Below are positions 1 through 9,733 of a stretch of DNA of 64,000 nt, piece after piece. The position numbers and the translations under genes are program-made. The DNA lies in assembly GCF_019977755.1 (NCBI RefSeq), contig NZ_AP025145.1, positions 1,550,001 through 1,614,000 of the forward strand, written 5' to 3'. Every line of letters begins with the position of its first letter. The first letter of the stretch is position 1. This DNA is from Vibrio penaeicida. Its GTDB lineage: Bacteria > Pseudomonadota > Gammaproteobacteria > Enterobacterales > Vibrionaceae. The notes beneath the pieces were generated by a model, which saw only the letters and a list, made by a program, of their open reading frames with translations, did not search any database and was not told the origin of the DNA.

Positions 1-695
1 TGACGATAAATTGCTTCTGGCGATCCAATCTGTGCAATCTCACCATGATCAAGAACAGCGATACGATCGCCAATCACCATGGCTTCTTCCTGATCGTGCG
101 TAACATAAACGGCGGTAATGCCTAATTTTTTTAGCAGCACTTGAATATCATCTCGAAGACGTTTGCGTAAAAGAGCATCCAATGCAGAAAGTGGCTCATC
201 AAGCAGTAACACCGCAGGCTCTACGATAATGGCTCTTGCTAAAGCCACACGCTGCTTTTGCCCGCCAGATAGTTGCGATATGTCTCTCTGAGAATAGGGT
301 TCTAGATCAAACATAACCAGCATCTCTTGCAGCTTTTTCTTTCGTACTTCCTCTGATACACCTCGGATTTTTAAGCCATATTCAATATTTTGAGAGACGT
401 TCATATTGGGAAAAAGGGCATACGATTGAAATACCATTCCAACGTTGCGCTTTTCAATTGGTAGTGGCGTTACGTCTTGTTCTCCAAACGAAATGGAACC
501 GCCACTGTCACACTGCTCCAAGCCTGCGATCATTCTTAGCGTGGTGGTTTTTCCACACCCAGAAGGTCCTAGCAAAACAAGGATTTCTCCTGGGGCGATA
601 TCTAGGCTTGTCTCCTTCAGCGCCACTGAACCATTGGGAAATGTCTTTTTAACATTATTGAGGGTAATACCCTGTATTTGATGTGCTTGACTCAC
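1..695 (-). CDS. ABC transporter ATP-binding protein (partial)
   Basis: This is the energising subunit of the importer encoded by the next three genes upstream; it hydrolyses ATP on the cytoplasmic face of the membrane. The reading frame starts with GTG at 695 behind an AAGGAG eight bases upstream, one base after the stop of the preceding permease gene. It runs off the left edge, so the C-terminus is not visible. Visible motifs are Walker A (GPSGCGKTT), the Q-loop (FQSYALFPNM), the signature LSGGQKQRVALARA, Walker B (LLLDEPLSALD) and the switch histidine (VTHDQEEAM). These are typical of the PotA/FbpC/PhnT group, which serves polyamines, ferric iron or 2-aminoethylphosphonate. The substrate cannot be decided from this subunit. 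Confidence 0.93.
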   Translation of the reverse strand, partial: MSQAHQIQGITLNNVKKTFPNGSVALKETSLDIAPGEILVLLGPSGCGKTTTLRMIAGLEQCDSGGSISFGEQDVTPLPIEKRNVGMVFQSYALFPNMNVSQNIEYGLKIRGVSEEVRKKKLQEMLVMFDLEPYSQRDISQLSGGQKQRVALARAIIVEPAVLLLDEPLSALDALLRKRLRDDIQVLLKKLGITAVYVTHDQEEAMVIGDRIAVLDHGEIAQIGSPEAIYR

Positions 696-1487
696 TTACA
701 TTGCTCCTTTATTTGAATTTCGTTTTATCAGCTGAGTCGCCACTAACAGTGGAAGCAACAAAAGCAAAAATATAAGCGTATAGGCTGATCCGATTTCAAG
801 CCGCATCGAGGCATAGGCATCAGCAAGCCCAACTGGCAGTGTTTTCGTTAATGGTGTGTGCAGCATCCAAGTAAGGTTAAATTCCCCTATGGATAACGTT
901 AGTGTCATTAATGTACCGCTCACAATACCGGTAATGCAGTTAGGGACGATAATATCGACAAATCGTCGCCAAAAACCCGCGCCCAAACTTGCTGCACCTT
1001 CTTCTAACACTTTGAAGTTAATGCTGTTCAGCGCTGCAAGAATCGCATTCACCATAAATGGAAGCGTAAACACCACATGCCCAACTAAGATGAAAGCCCA
1101 ACTGGATCTAAAGGTAGAAAAGTGTCCATAAGTGGTGATCAATCCGATGGATATTGCCAATCCAGGAACGGCGATGGGTAACGTAATCAGCTCTTGCAGC
1201 ATTTCTGTCAGCCGGCTTCGCTGCGCCGCCAAATAATACGCAAGCGGCACCCCTACCACTAAGTTCACGACCACCGCAGCTAAGGCAATAAATAACGTTA
1301 ACCACAGCGTTTGCGAGTACAGTTCCCAAACTTCAATAACCCAACGAAACGTAAGCCCGCTTTTTACGCCCACAAAGTAATTATTTGTTAGCCCAGCAAG
1401 AACCGACATAGCAACCGGAATGACCAAAAACGCACAAACTAAAATGGTGAATAAAAGAGGAATATAAAAGGTGTAATCACGCTTCAT
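696..1487 (-). CDS. ABC transporter permease, second subunit
   Basis: This is a polytopic inner-membrane permease of 263 residues in the binding-protein-dependent (MetI-like) family. It has about six hydrophobic segments and the EAA-type loop (EEGAASLGAGFWRRF) that contacts the ATPase. I chose ATG 1487, which lies two bases after the stop of the preceding permease gene. The longer frame back to 1550 would only overlap that gene. It pairs with the other permease to form the channel of an iron/polyamine/2-aminoethylphosphonate-type importer. The four transport genes are nearly contiguous and presumably co-transcribed. Confidence 0.9.
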   Translation of the reverse strand: MKRDYTFYIPLLFTILVCAFLVIPVAMSVLAGLTNNYFVGVKSGLTFRWVIEVWELYSQTLWLTLFIALAAVVVNLVVGVPLAYYLAAQRSRLTEMLQELITLPIAVPGLAISIGLITTYGHFSTFRSSWAFILVGHVVFTLPFMVNAILAALNSINFKVLEEGAASLGAGFWRRFVDIIVPNCITGIVSGTLMTLTLSIGEFNLTWMLHTPLTKTLPVGLADAYASMRLEIGSAYTLIFLLLLLPLLVATQLIKRNSNKGAM

Positions 1488-1489
1488 TT

Positions 1490-2281
1490 TTACGCTCCCA
1501 TATTGATCGATGCCATGCCATATCGCTTGGCGATACTCAGGCAAATCCAAGTGACACCACCGAGCACAATGCTTAATGCTGCGGCCATGGGTAAATTGGC
1601 ACTTAACGTAAACTCGGTATAAATCGTCATTGGAATTACATTAAGATCGGTCGCTAGAGCAAAAGCAGTACCAAATGCTCCCATTGATGTTGCAAAACAC
1701 AGAGAGCCGGAAGAGATCAAACCCGGAACTAACGCAGGTAACGTGACATCTTTAAATGTTCTCAAAGGGCTAGCTCCTAGAGAACGAGCCGCCTCCATTA
1801 AGCTGTAGTCCAACTTTTCAGCCGCCACCATGACCGTTAAAACGACTCTTGGAATGGAAAAGTAAAGATAACCGATAAACAATCCAGCAATGGAGTACGC
1901 AAACGTCCAGCGCTCTCCAACCAGCAATAGCCCTAACTCGGCCGAAGCACCTTGTCTTCCCGCCAACATGATGACAAAAAAGCCGATAACAACACCTGGG
2001 AACGCCAGTGGAAAGCTGATCATTGCAATCAACCACCGCTTCCCAAAGAAGTCATAACGAGTTAAAAACAAACCACATACGATTGCGATTACCAACGTCA
2101 ACAGTGTCACCGTTACGGAGAGCACAACTGTCGACCACAAGCTTTGATAATATTGTTCATTTGCAAGAATGTCGTAATAGTTCCCTGCCTCTGAAAGCAA
2201 GATAAGCTGCACGACAGGTATGAGAAAGAATGCAATGCTCACCACCAAGGCAGGCAAGATTAATATTAGGTATTTATTCAT
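1490..2281 (-). CDS. ABC transporter permease, first subunit
   Basis: This is a 263-residue inner-membrane permease of the MetI-like family with a cleavable-looking hydrophobic start (MNKYLILILPALVVSIAFFL) and about six membrane segments. The EAA loop is MEAARSLGASPLRTFKDVTLP. It forms a heterodimeric channel with the product of the next gene. A perfect hairpin separates it from the upstream binding-protein gene. Family assignment is firm; the transported compound is not known. Confidence 0.9.
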   Translation of the reverse strand: MNKYLILILPALVVSIAFFLIPVVQLILLSEAGNYYDILANEQYYQSLWSTVVLSVTVTLLTLVIAIVCGLFLTRYDFFGKRWLIAMISFPLAFPGVVIGFFVIMLAGRQGASAELGLLLVGERWTFAYSIAGLFIGYLYFSIPRVVLTVMVAAEKLDYSLMEAARSLGASPLRTFKDVTLPALVPGLISSGSLCFATSMGAFGTAFALATDLNVIPMTIYTEFTLSANLPMAAALSIVLGGVTWICLSIAKRYGMASINMGA

Positions 2282-2326
2282 TTTAGTACTTATCTATTTG
2301 CGAATTTTATTTGCAGGAAAGTGTTT

Positions 2327-2347
2327 AGGGCGATGATTGATCGCCCT
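2327..2347 (-). promoter_or_regulatory. Intercistronic hairpin after binding-protein gene
   Basis: A perfect 8-bp inverted repeat (AGGGCGAT / ATCGCCCT, five-base loop) lies between the binding-protein gene and the first permease gene. No T-run follows on the minus strand, so it is unlikely to be a full terminator. Such hairpins commonly protect the upstream mRNA and let the binding protein be made in excess over the membrane subunits; that role is inferred here. Confidence 0.6.
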
Positions 2348-2354
2348 ACTTTTC

Positions 2355-3389
2355 TTATTTCACTTCTTTTAAATAACGCTGTGCAAAGTTCGTTTGCGCA
2401 CTCGCCATTTTTGCAAAATCCACCGCTGACGCTCGCTCATAGTCACTATCTGGAAGGAATTTCTTCTTCGTTTCGGCGTCCATTGCAGACGTTATGACAG
2501 GTCGTAAAAACGCTTCCGCCCACACTTTTTGCCCTTTGCTAGAAAGAACAAAATCTAGAATTTTCTTTCCATTTTCTGGGTTGGGGGAATTTTTCACTTG
2601 GCTCATTACATAGGGAACGACGAGCGATCCTTCTTGAGGGATAACAAATTCAATGTTGCCATGATCTTTATACTTAGCGCGGTAAGCATTAAAGTCGAAA
2701 TCCAACAGAATTGGGATCTCTCCAGACAGCACGCGCGCGTAAGACGTTTGCTTAGGCACAATTGGCTTGTTCTTTTTCAACTTTGAAAAGAACTCAATCG
2801 CTGGATCAAAATTTGAAAGGTCGCCGCCCATTGCACGATTTACCGCCACCGCTCCCGCATAGCCGACAAAAGCACTGGTTGGATCAAGATACCCCACCAT
2901 GCCTCGGTAATCCGAACTTAGAAGATCGGCCCAAGATTTAGGGACAGGTTTCCCCTCTAGTGCATCCACATTGACGAAAAAGCCTAACGTCCCTGAATGG
3001 ATCGCAAACCATTTGCCTTCAGAATCTTTCAAGCCTTCTGGGATTTGTTCCCAGTTTTTCGGTTTATAACCAGTAACAACACCCTGCTCTGCCGCTTTAA
3101 TACCAAAAGACACACCGTAATAGGCGACATCAGCCACTGGGCTATTTTTCTCAGTAATCAGTTGAGACAAGGTTTGACCTGAATTTTTGTTGTCCATAGG
3201 AATAGAAATATTCAATTCCTTTTTAATTAACTTGAGTTGCCCGCCCCAGTTTGCCCATTCAGGTGGGCAGTTATAACAAGTCGCGTCAGAGGCAAGAACA
3301 GGTTGTAGCGCTGTTGCCAACGTCACTACCGTAGTGGAGATTACGGCCAAGCCTAGCTTGGAGTATGACTTACGTAACATGGTTTTCAC
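2355..3389 (-). CDS. ABC transporter periplasmic substrate-binding protein
   Basis: This 344-residue protein has an N-terminal signal peptide (basic start, hydrophobic stretch, cleavage near ALQPVLA-SD) and the fold pattern of the extracellular binding proteins that serve Fe3+, polyamines and 2-aminoethylphosphonate. Motifs such as the IHSGTLGFFVNVDAL strand and the SSDYRGMVGYLDP segment support this. An early CYNCPP motif just after cleavage is a little unusual and may be a disulfide. A ribosome-binding site (AAGGAG) lies upstream of ATG 3389. The gene is first in the transporter operon and sits directly downstream of a LacI-type regulator, which hints at a sugar-like or phosphorylated organic ligand, but that is inference. 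Confidence 0.88.
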   Translation of the reverse strand: MKTMLRKSYSKLGLAVISTTVVTLATALQPVLASDATCYNCPPEWANWGGQLKLIKKELNISIPMDNKNSGQTLSQLITEKNSPVADVAYYGVSFGIKAAEQGVVTGYKPKNWEQIPEGLKDSEGKWFAIHSGTLGFFVNVDALEGKPVPKSWADLLSSDYRGMVGYLDPTSAFVGYAGAVAVNRAMGGDLSNFDPAIEFFSKLKKNKPIVPKQTSYARVLSGEIPILLDFDFNAYRAKYKDHGNIEFVIPQEGSLVVPYVMSQVKNSPNPENGKKILDFVLSSKGQKVWAEAFLRPVITSAMDAETKKKFLPDSDYERASAVDFAKMASAQTNFAQRYLKEVK

Positions 3390-3449
3390 TCCTTGTTGAT
3401 ATTCATGCTTAAATAACTTTACTCTTTGATTTTCATAATCATTATGGAT

Positions 3450-4463
3450 TCAGTTAGGCGTTACATTGGCTACTGTGCCAAGTAACTTTAGCTGATGTCC
3501 CACTTCAATCTGCCTGCAAACGCTCCTTGTTTGCCTATTGGCAACACGTTCATTTAGAAGTAGATCGACCGCTACTTCGCCCATTTTTTGGTACGGAACA
3601 GAAACTGTCGCCAATTCTGGGTGAAACAAATCACCAAACGCCATTCCATCAAACCCAACAACACTGGTTTCTTCAGGCACATTAATACCCAACTTCTTCA
3701 ATGCTTTTAAGGTTCTCAATGCCAGTAAATCGTTAGTGCAAAACCATGCCGTGGTTGCCATCTCAGCGAATAAGGCTTCGACTTGGGCATCTTGATCTTG
3801 GGTCTCATAAGGCAGCTCGACATGAGCCAACGTAGAAAGATCGCATCCCAATTCCTTTAGTGCGTCTGTAAACCCCGCATAACGAGCACGACCTCGATCA
3901 GAGGCGGAAAAGTTCATGGTAACCACGCCAAATTCTCGATGCCCTTTCTCGTAAAGAGCAAAGGCCACATCACGGCTTGCTTGATAGTTGTCTACATACA
4001 CACACGCTTCATCTGAGAGACTTTGGTTGTGAAGCAGGCAATAAGGAAATTCGAACTCTCTCAGCAAGGAGAGCGCTTCATTGTTTTGATGAGAGGACAC
4101 CGTAAGCAGGACGCCAGCAACTCGCTGACGGAGCAAAGTAATTATGCCCTGCTTTTCAAATTCACCATTGTATTGAGTATCGATGATCAGTACTGAATAG
4201 CCGTAGAAACGCGCTTTGGACTGAATAGCGGAAGCAATTTCAGCAAAGATAGGATTATTAATGCTCGGAATCATCAAACCGATTGTAGGGTTCGTATTCA
4301 ACGCCACACCAGAGAAAGTCGTGCGCGGAGAGTAGCCCGTCACCTCTATCACTTTTGCAATTCGTTCTGATGCGTTGTTCGCTACCAGCTCTGGCGCATT
4401 TAAATAACGAGAGACTGTTGCTGGCGACACATTCGCAAGTTGCGCCACATCCTTGATGTTCAT
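3450..4463 (-). CDS. LacI-family transcriptional regulator
   Basis: This 337-residue protein has an N-terminal helix-turn-helix (MNIKDVAQLANVSPATVSRYLN, residues 1-22), a hinge region (SARI-like stretch around residues 50-60) and a periplasmic-binding-protein-like ligand domain (GLMIPSINNPIFAEI onwards). It is the usual length for the LacI/GalR family. It lies on the same strand immediately before the binding-protein gene, so it most likely controls the transporter operon and itself. A candidate operator is found at 4611-4630. The effector is unknown. Confidence 0.93.
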   Translation of the reverse strand: MNIKDVAQLANVSPATVSRYLNAPELVANNASERIAKVIEVTGYSPRTTFSGVALNTNPTIGLMIPSINNPIFAEIASAIQSKARFYGYSVLIIDTQYNGEFEKQGIITLLRQRVAGVLLTVSSHQNNEALSLLREFEFPYCLLHNQSLSDEACVYVDNYQASRDVAFALYEKGHREFGVVTMNFSASDRGRARYAGFTDALKELGCDLSTLAHVELPYETQDQDAQVEALFAEMATTAWFCTNDLLALRTLKALKKLGINVPEETSVVGFDGMAFGDLFHPELATVSVPYQKMGEVAVDLLLNERVANRQTRSVCRQIEVGHQLKLLGTVANVTPN

Positions 4464-4938
4464 ACTGCTCTATATCCATTTATGCCCATGCGTTCCCTAT
4501 GGATAAAGAATAGAAGTTAAACATGACAATTACATTAAAATTTATTTCATTTACGCACCATTTAGCTTCACTTTATTGAATTTTAGCGTCACATTTAGAA
4601 CAATTAGCAAATGAAACCAATTTGTTTCATATGATTTTGATTAAAATATTATTTAGGTGGAATTTTGACCAATATCTCATTTCGTATTCAGGAAACGTGC
4701 GTAATAGGGACTTGAAACACTTGTTTTGACGATGTGTCTTGCAGAATTGTTCAATCAGATGGCGCCCAGAAGGCTCCAAAGCGATAGCCAAGAATGATAT
4801 TGAATGGGAGTGGGTATGCGTTACATCGATTAAGACGGTATTGACGGATTAAATAAATCAAAGAGGACCAAATGGCTTTCGCCCCACGAAGAACCTAACC
4901 TAAAGGGTCGATCGGGGGGCGAAAAAGTGAGTCGAGAT
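4464..4938. other. Intergenic region upstream of lacI-type gene
   Basis: This stretch is AT-rich and holds no convincing gene. It contains a palindromic operator candidate (4611-4630) and, near its left end as written, should carry the promoter for the LacI/ABC operon on the minus strand. A GC-rich stem (4877-4885 with 4916-4924) lies close to the 3' end of the AraC-type gene. Confidence 0.6.
4611..4630. promoter_or_regulatory. Candidate LacI-type operator
   Basis: A 20-bp perfect inverted repeat with seven-base arms (ATGAAAC / GTTTCAT) and a six-base spacer. It lies about 150 bp upstream of the LacI-type gene. The size and symmetry fit a LacI-family operator, and autoregulation is common in this family. 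The link to this regulator is inferred from position only. Confidence 0.45.
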
Positions 4939-5952
4939 TTAGCGTTTTCTAAACGTTTGGCTGGGGCTTTCACCAAAACGAGCTTTGTATTCCGCACTGA
5001 ACCTACCCATATGAGAAAACCCCCACCTCATCGCGACCGATGTTACGCTGGTGGCTTCACTGGTCAGTAAATCATTTCTTACATGATCCAGCCTCAAGTT
5101 TCTCAAATATTGCATTGGCGTGGTTCCAACGAAATCTTTAAACCCACTGTAGAGGCTGCGAATACTGATACCGCAAACTTGAGCGAGTAATTCGACGGAA
5201 ATAGGCTCATGGGCATGCGCTTCCATATACTCTTGAGCACGCTTAATATGACGAGGACGAATAGACGTGCGTTGAGTCACTTTCTCTTCACTTTGAGAAT
5301 GTTTGTGGTTTAAAAATAATGTGGTTGCGGTCAGTTGATTAAGCTGGCTAGTGATCAACTTGTTTTCTCGAAGCGAAGGATCTGAATTAGCGTAAAAATC
5401 GAGTAAATAGGAAAGCAAGCAATACCACGCTGGGCAGTCTTGCCACCTAAAACCAACGTCGAAACGGATAGGATCGTCGATATCATGCCCCAAAATTCCG
5501 ATCGCAGTACGCTCCATTAATGAGCGTGATATCCGAACCATAAATTGATCGTTGTCGTAATCCCAAACCATGTCGGTTTGAACTTCAGGGTTCAACACGG
5601 AAGCCGTACTTTCTGTCGATTCAATTTTCTCAGAGCCATTGGTTACACACGCGTGACCATGAATTGGAATTTGGATGCAGTAATAATCTTTTATCGTGGG
5701 AATATGAATGGAAACGCTCGAACCATATTTTAAGCGATACAAGGAAATATCCCCCAATGGCATGTAATGCATACTGGCATCAAGGCGACCGTTGTTGTTA
5801 ATAACATTAAGCTCGTGCGGTGTCATAACACGCCCGACACTCGCTTTGGCTTCATCTACGTTGCTTGAGCTAAACAACAAATGGCTTGATTCGTCTAATC
5901 TCTGGCGAAACGCACGAACACTAAAACGAGGAGACTCAGTTGCGTACTTCAT
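4939..5952 (-). CDS. AraC-family transcriptional regulator
   Basis: This 337-residue protein has a long N-terminal ligand or oligomerisation domain of the kind found in AraC-type regulators of catabolic genes, then a C-terminal double helix-turn-helix (about residues 235-337). The HTH includes the pattern ISVELLAQVCGISIRSLYSGF and the family signature near the end (TSVAMRWGFSHMGRFSAEYKARFGESP). The gene is divergent from the oxidoreductase/ABC operon that begins at 6521, 568 bp away, so it is a natural candidate for its regulator. The effector cannot be seen. Confidence 0.92.
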   Translation of the reverse strand: MKYATESPRFSVRAFRQRLDESSHLLFSSSNVDEAKASVGRVMTPHELNVINNNGRLDASMHYMPLGDISLYRLKYGSSVSIHIPTIKDYYCIQIPIHGHACVTNGSEKIESTESTASVLNPEVQTDMVWDYDNDQFMVRISRSLMERTAIGILGHDIDDPIRFDVGFRWQDCPAWYCLLSYLLDFYANSDPSLRENKLITSQLNQLTATTLFLNHKHSQSEEKVTQRTSIRPRHIKRAQEYMEAHAHEPISVELLAQVCGISIRSLYSGFKDFVGTTPMQYLRNLRLDHVRNDLLTSEATSVTSVAMRWGFSHMGRFSAEYKARFGESPSQTFRKR

Positions 5953-6520
5953 CGTTGCTCTCCATCTTTTATTTGTGCCTACTCAGACAAAGCCTATATC
6001 CCGTTTTTACTCATACCGGGTGCACTATAGGCTCCTTCTTCAGAAGGCTGCTTCCATTGCATTGAGTCTTTTTTGCGTGAGCTTGGTGTTTAAACATTCG
6101 GTTTATACCCTGCAAGCTTTCTACAGTTAGTAAATGGCTTTCCTAGCCCTAACTCTCAAAGGCTACCCCGTTAATGTGAAATCAACCGTCAAACCCATCA
6201 CCTCATGACCCTTAACATAATATTAACATATTACTCAATACTGACTGTGCCTGTTATCCGTATTTTGCTCAAACTATCCATATAGTGCAGTTTTTGACCT
6301 TTCCCCCATTTCACTTTTACCACGATGCCTTTTCAATTTTTGGACTTTTCTTCTCCGCCTTTACTTGTTTAGGGCGTTACTAGGTGCATATTTCATATCC
6401 GCTTTTTGCCAAGCCTATCCTAGCCGTGCAATAACCCCCATTTTCTATTTAGGCGTCGCATTGTCGCGGTTAGATCACTGGCTAATACTGAAACCACACA
6501 AGAAAGTTCAAGGATGAGCA
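5953..6520. other. Divergent intergenic region
   Basis: This 568-bp region between the AraC-type gene and the oxidoreductase gene must hold the promoters for both directions. It has pyrimidine-rich and AT-rich stretches but no convincing gene. I could not pick a reliable -35/-10 pair. A good ribosome-binding site (AAGGATGAGCA) lies directly before ATG 6521. Confidence 0.5.
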
Positions 6521-8092
6521 ATGAGTGAACCAAGGTCGGATGCAATCATAATTGGTAGCGGCGTAAACAGCTTAGTATGCGCTGTTTTGCTTCAATCAAA
6601 AGGCTGGACAGTCCACATCATAGAGCAATGTGAGACCGCAGGTGGGGCAGTAAAGTCTGGCGAATACACGCTTGATGGCTTTCGACACGACTGGGCAGCA
6701 ATGAATCTTTCACTTTTCGCAGGCTCACCTTTTTTTCAACAATTTGGCGAACAGCTAAAAGAACACGGCTTAGAACTCGTTGAAGCACACCATTGTTTTT
6801 CGAGCGTATTTCCAGACGGTAACTGGCTAGGCATCAGCAAAGATTCAATCGAGAACGCCAAAAGAATCCGTGCCTATTCAGACAAAGACGAAGCAAGCTG
6901 GAACCACCTCACCGAGAAGTTCTCCGTACAAGCTCCATTAATTGTTCCGTTTTTACAATCCCCTTTTAAGCTCGCCCCATTAACCAAACATATTTGGCAG
7001 CTTTACCGTAAGGAAGGCATCCAAGGAATGTCTGATCTTTTGCGTTTGATGGTCAGTTCTCCACGAGAATGGCTGGATACTCATTTCGAGTCGGAACACG
7101 TAAAAGCAACGCTCGCGGCTTGGGGGATGCACCTAGATTTCGCACCAGACATTGCGGGCGGGGCTATTTTTCCTTTTCTTGAATCGTTTGCTAACCAAGC
7201 TTTTGGCATGGTGATAGGAAAAGGCGGCGCAGACTCCATTATACGTGCCATGGTGAGCTTCATTGAATCGCAAGGTGGCACACTAGAATATGGCACGCGC
7301 GCTTCAAAGATCATTACATCTCAAGGTGAAGCCATTGGGATAGAAAAAGAAGACGGGAGAGTGCTCCTTGCGAACAAAGCCGTGATCGCCAATGTATCCC
7401 CATCAGCGCTTCAGCGTTTGGTTGGCAATGAAGGTCCAAAAGAGTCATTGACGTGTTATGACACTTTTCGGCACGCGCCAGGCACTATGATGATTCATGT
7501 CGCCATAGACAAACTCCCCAATTGGACGGCGTCCCAAACTTTAAAAGAATTCGCTTATGTACACATTGCTCCGTCCATGGATCAAATGGCGCAAACCTAT
7601 CAACAAGCCATGGCAGGCATACTACCCGAACATCCGGTCATTGTTGTCGGACAGCCAACCGCGATTGACCCAAGCCGTGCACCTAACGAAAAACACGCGC
7701 TGTGGATTCAGGTCCGAATGCTCCCTTCCGACGTACTTATCGATTCCATTACTGGTGAATCAGTCAAAAATTGGAAAAATCTCGCAACCCCTTATAGCCA
7801 ACATGTGTTGGACATCATCGAGCAATACGCGCCGGGATTCAAAGAAAGCATTCTCTCTAAACGCGTGGTATCCCCAACCGATTTAGAAGCCGACAACCCC
7901 AATTTGGTGGGAGGCGATCAGTTGTGTGGCAGCCATCATCTCAATCAAAATTTTTGGTTTCGCCCCGCCTTTGGCAAATCCGATGGTTCGACCCCGATAT
8001 CGGGTCTTTACCATACTGGTGCCGCAGTGTGGCCAGGTGCAGGCACGGGCGCAGGAGCTGGGTATTTACTTGCCCAAAAACTGACGACGTAA
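6521..8092 (+). CDS. FAD-dependent oxidoreductase, phytoene-dehydrogenase-like
   Basis: This 523-residue protein belongs to the NAD(P)/FAD-dependent oxidoreductases of the phytoene-desaturase type (COG1233-like). The N-terminus holds the dinucleotide-binding fold (IIIGSGVNSLVCAVLLQSKG, then an acidic residue in HIIEQ, about residues 9-36). The C-terminus has the conserved GLYHTGAAVWPGAGTGAGAGYLLAQ segment that closes the FAD site. No carotenoid genes are near it, so a carotenoid role is unlikely. It is instead the first gene of an operon with a Dpp/Opp-type importer and may oxidise the imported compound. The substrate is unknown. Confidence 0.85.
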   Translation: MSEPRSDAIIIGSGVNSLVCAVLLQSKGWTVHIIEQCETAGGAVKSGEYTLDGFRHDWAAMNLSLFAGSPFFQQFGEQLKEHGLELVEAHHCFSSVFPDGNWLGISKDSIENAKRIRAYSDKDEASWNHLTEKFSVQAPLIVPFLQSPFKLAPLTKHIWQLYRKEGIQGMSDLLRLMVSSPREWLDTHFESEHVKATLAAWGMHLDFAPDIAGGAIFPFLESFANQAFGMVIGKGGADSIIRAMVSFIESQGGTLEYGTRASKIITSQGEAIGIEKEDGRVLLANKAVIANVSPSALQRLVGNEGPKESLTCYDTFRHAPGTMMIHVAIDKLPNWTASQTLKEFAYVHIAPSMDQMAQTYQQAMAGILPEHPVIVVGQPTAIDPSRAPNEKHALWIQVRMLPSDVLIDSITGESVKNWKNLATPYSQHVLDIIEQYAPGFKESILSKRVVSPTDLEADNPNLVGGDQLCGSHHLNQNFWFRPAFGKSDGSTPISGLYHTGAAVWPGAGTGAGAGYLLAQKLTT

Positions 8093-8177
8093 CCAAACCG
8101 AATGGTCGTAATAAGAGTAAAGCAACACACGTGAAATAGACGCGAGCTCAGTCATTGAAAAACACTAGGAGTGTAAA

Positions 8178-9710
8178 ATGAAAATATGGAAGTTGAGCAG
8201 TAGGATAACTGGGACACTAATGATTGTGTGCCTTGCGCTTATCCAAACATTTTCCCTGCAAGCGAAACCCATCGACGAGTTGGTTATAGCCTCGAATGTG
8301 AACTTGCCCAGCTGGGATCCTACAACAGGTCCTTCATCGGTAAACCCAACAATTCAAGGTATTTATCAATCGGTATTTGATCAGTTCATCGCGCAAAAAA
8401 CGGATCTGAGCCAATCTCCTGGTTTGGTAACCAATTGGGGCTGGTTAGAGGACAAAACCAAAATTTACCTCACTATTCGAAGTGATGTGAAATGGCACGA
8501 CGGGACACCATTGACACCGGAGGATGTGGTTTGGTCCCTAGAGCGAGCAGGAAACGAAAGCAGCGGTAACCCCATCCAATTTATCTGGTCTACGCTTGGC
8601 AATTTTCAAGTTGAAGGCAACACCATTATCGCGGATGTAGTTCGATTTGAGCCCACCATTTTCAAATGGATGAGTTTTCTCACTGGGTATGTCCTGCCTA
8701 AACACTACATTGAAAAAGTCGGTCAAAAAGGATTTGAAGCCAACCCAATCGGTACCGGTCCCTACATGGTGGAAAAATTCGAGCGTAACGCTTACATCCG
8801 TTTAAAAGCCAACCCAAACTATTGGGGAGGCAAGCCAGAATTTGAATACGTGACCATTAAGTTTGTCACCGATGCGTCGGCACGAGTGGCCGAAGTGGAA
8901 TCTGGCAATGCTCACGTGACACTCGAAATCCCGTACGAAGAATACAACCGCTTAACACGTAAAGATCAGCTCAAAGGTGTCGCTTCCCCCGTTTCGGACA
9001 TTGGGATGATTTTCTTCAATGATATTGACGCAATGAAGGATCCAAACGTTCGCAAAGCCGCGGTTCATGCAGTCAGCAAATCCGCCATAGTTGAACGACT
9101 GCTAAAGGGTTACGGCATTGCCATCGACACCTTACAAACATCCCTCTACAGCGCGTACAACAAAGAGATAAAAACGCCCTACGACCCTGAGAAAGCCATC
9201 GCTCTACTTGCTGAATCGGGCTATTCAAAATCCAACCCAGTGACGTTTACCATCCAAACCACCAAAGGGTTCAAACCTAAAGATTACGAAATCATCCAAG
9301 CGATCGTGGGGCTATGGCGCAAAGTCGGCATCAATGCAGAAATCGAAGTGTACGAAGTAGCCAAGCATTACGAATTGCGCGCCGCAGACAAACTGGCACC
9401 TGCCGCATTCTATAACTGGGGCAACTCCATTGGCGACCCAACAACCTCAACAGGATTTGCCATGTTTGGTCCTTCACCTCACTCGGTTTGGGATGGTGAA
9501 GATCTCACCGCGATGATAGGTCCGCTTTGGGGCGAGAAAGATGAAGCGAAACGGATTGAAGGCTGGAAACAAGTCGACAAGAAGATTGCAGAAGATGCGT
9601 TGGTTTTGCCACTTTTCCAATACGTCCAACCCATCGTACATGACCCCAGAGTTGCGGTAGTACCCCATGCTTCTGGTGCGTTACTTCCTCACTTAATGAC
9701 GCGTAACTAA
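8178..9710 (+). CDS. ABC transporter substrate-binding protein, Dpp/Opp family
   Basis: This 510-residue periplasmic protein has a signal peptide (cleavage near FSLQA-KP) and the features of the family 5 solute-binding proteins that take peptides, nickel chelates or opine-like compounds. These include the segments VKWHDGTPLTPEDVVWSLERA and NPIGTGPYMVEKFERNAYIRLKANPNYWGG. It starts behind AGGAG at 8169-8173. A hairpin follows the gene before the permease genes. It supplies ligand to the permease/ATPase set immediately downstream. Confidence 0.93.
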   Translation: MKIWKLSSRITGTLMIVCLALIQTFSLQAKPIDELVIASNVNLPSWDPTTGPSSVNPTIQGIYQSVFDQFIAQKTDLSQSPGLVTNWGWLEDKTKIYLTIRSDVKWHDGTPLTPEDVVWSLERAGNESSGNPIQFIWSTLGNFQVEGNTIIADVVRFEPTIFKWMSFLTGYVLPKHYIEKVGQKGFEANPIGTGPYMVEKFERNAYIRLKANPNYWGGKPEFEYVTIKFVTDASARVAEVESGNAHVTLEIPYEEYNRLTRKDQLKGVASPVSDIGMIFFNDIDAMKDPNVRKAAVHAVSKSAIVERLLKGYGIAIDTLQTSLYSAYNKEIKTPYDPEKAIALLAESGYSKSNPVTFTIQTTKGFKPKDYEIIQAIVGLWRKVGINAEIEVYEVAKHYELRAADKLAPAAFYNWGNSIGDPTTSTGFAMFGPSPHSVWDGEDLTAMIGPLWGEKDEAKRIEGWKQVDKKIAEDALVLPLFQYVQPIVHDPRVAVVPHASGALLPHLMTRN

Positions 9711-9733
9711 GATCGATTGATCGAATATGGAGA

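Noticed and set aside
445..681. Plus-strand frames opposite the ABC ATPase
   Set aside because: They are antisense to a clear ATPase with all motifs and have no ribosome-binding site or family character.
4877..4924. GC-rich stem downstream of the AraC-type gene
   Set aside because: On the minus strand the T-run precedes rather than follows the stem, so it does not form a normal terminator for that gene.
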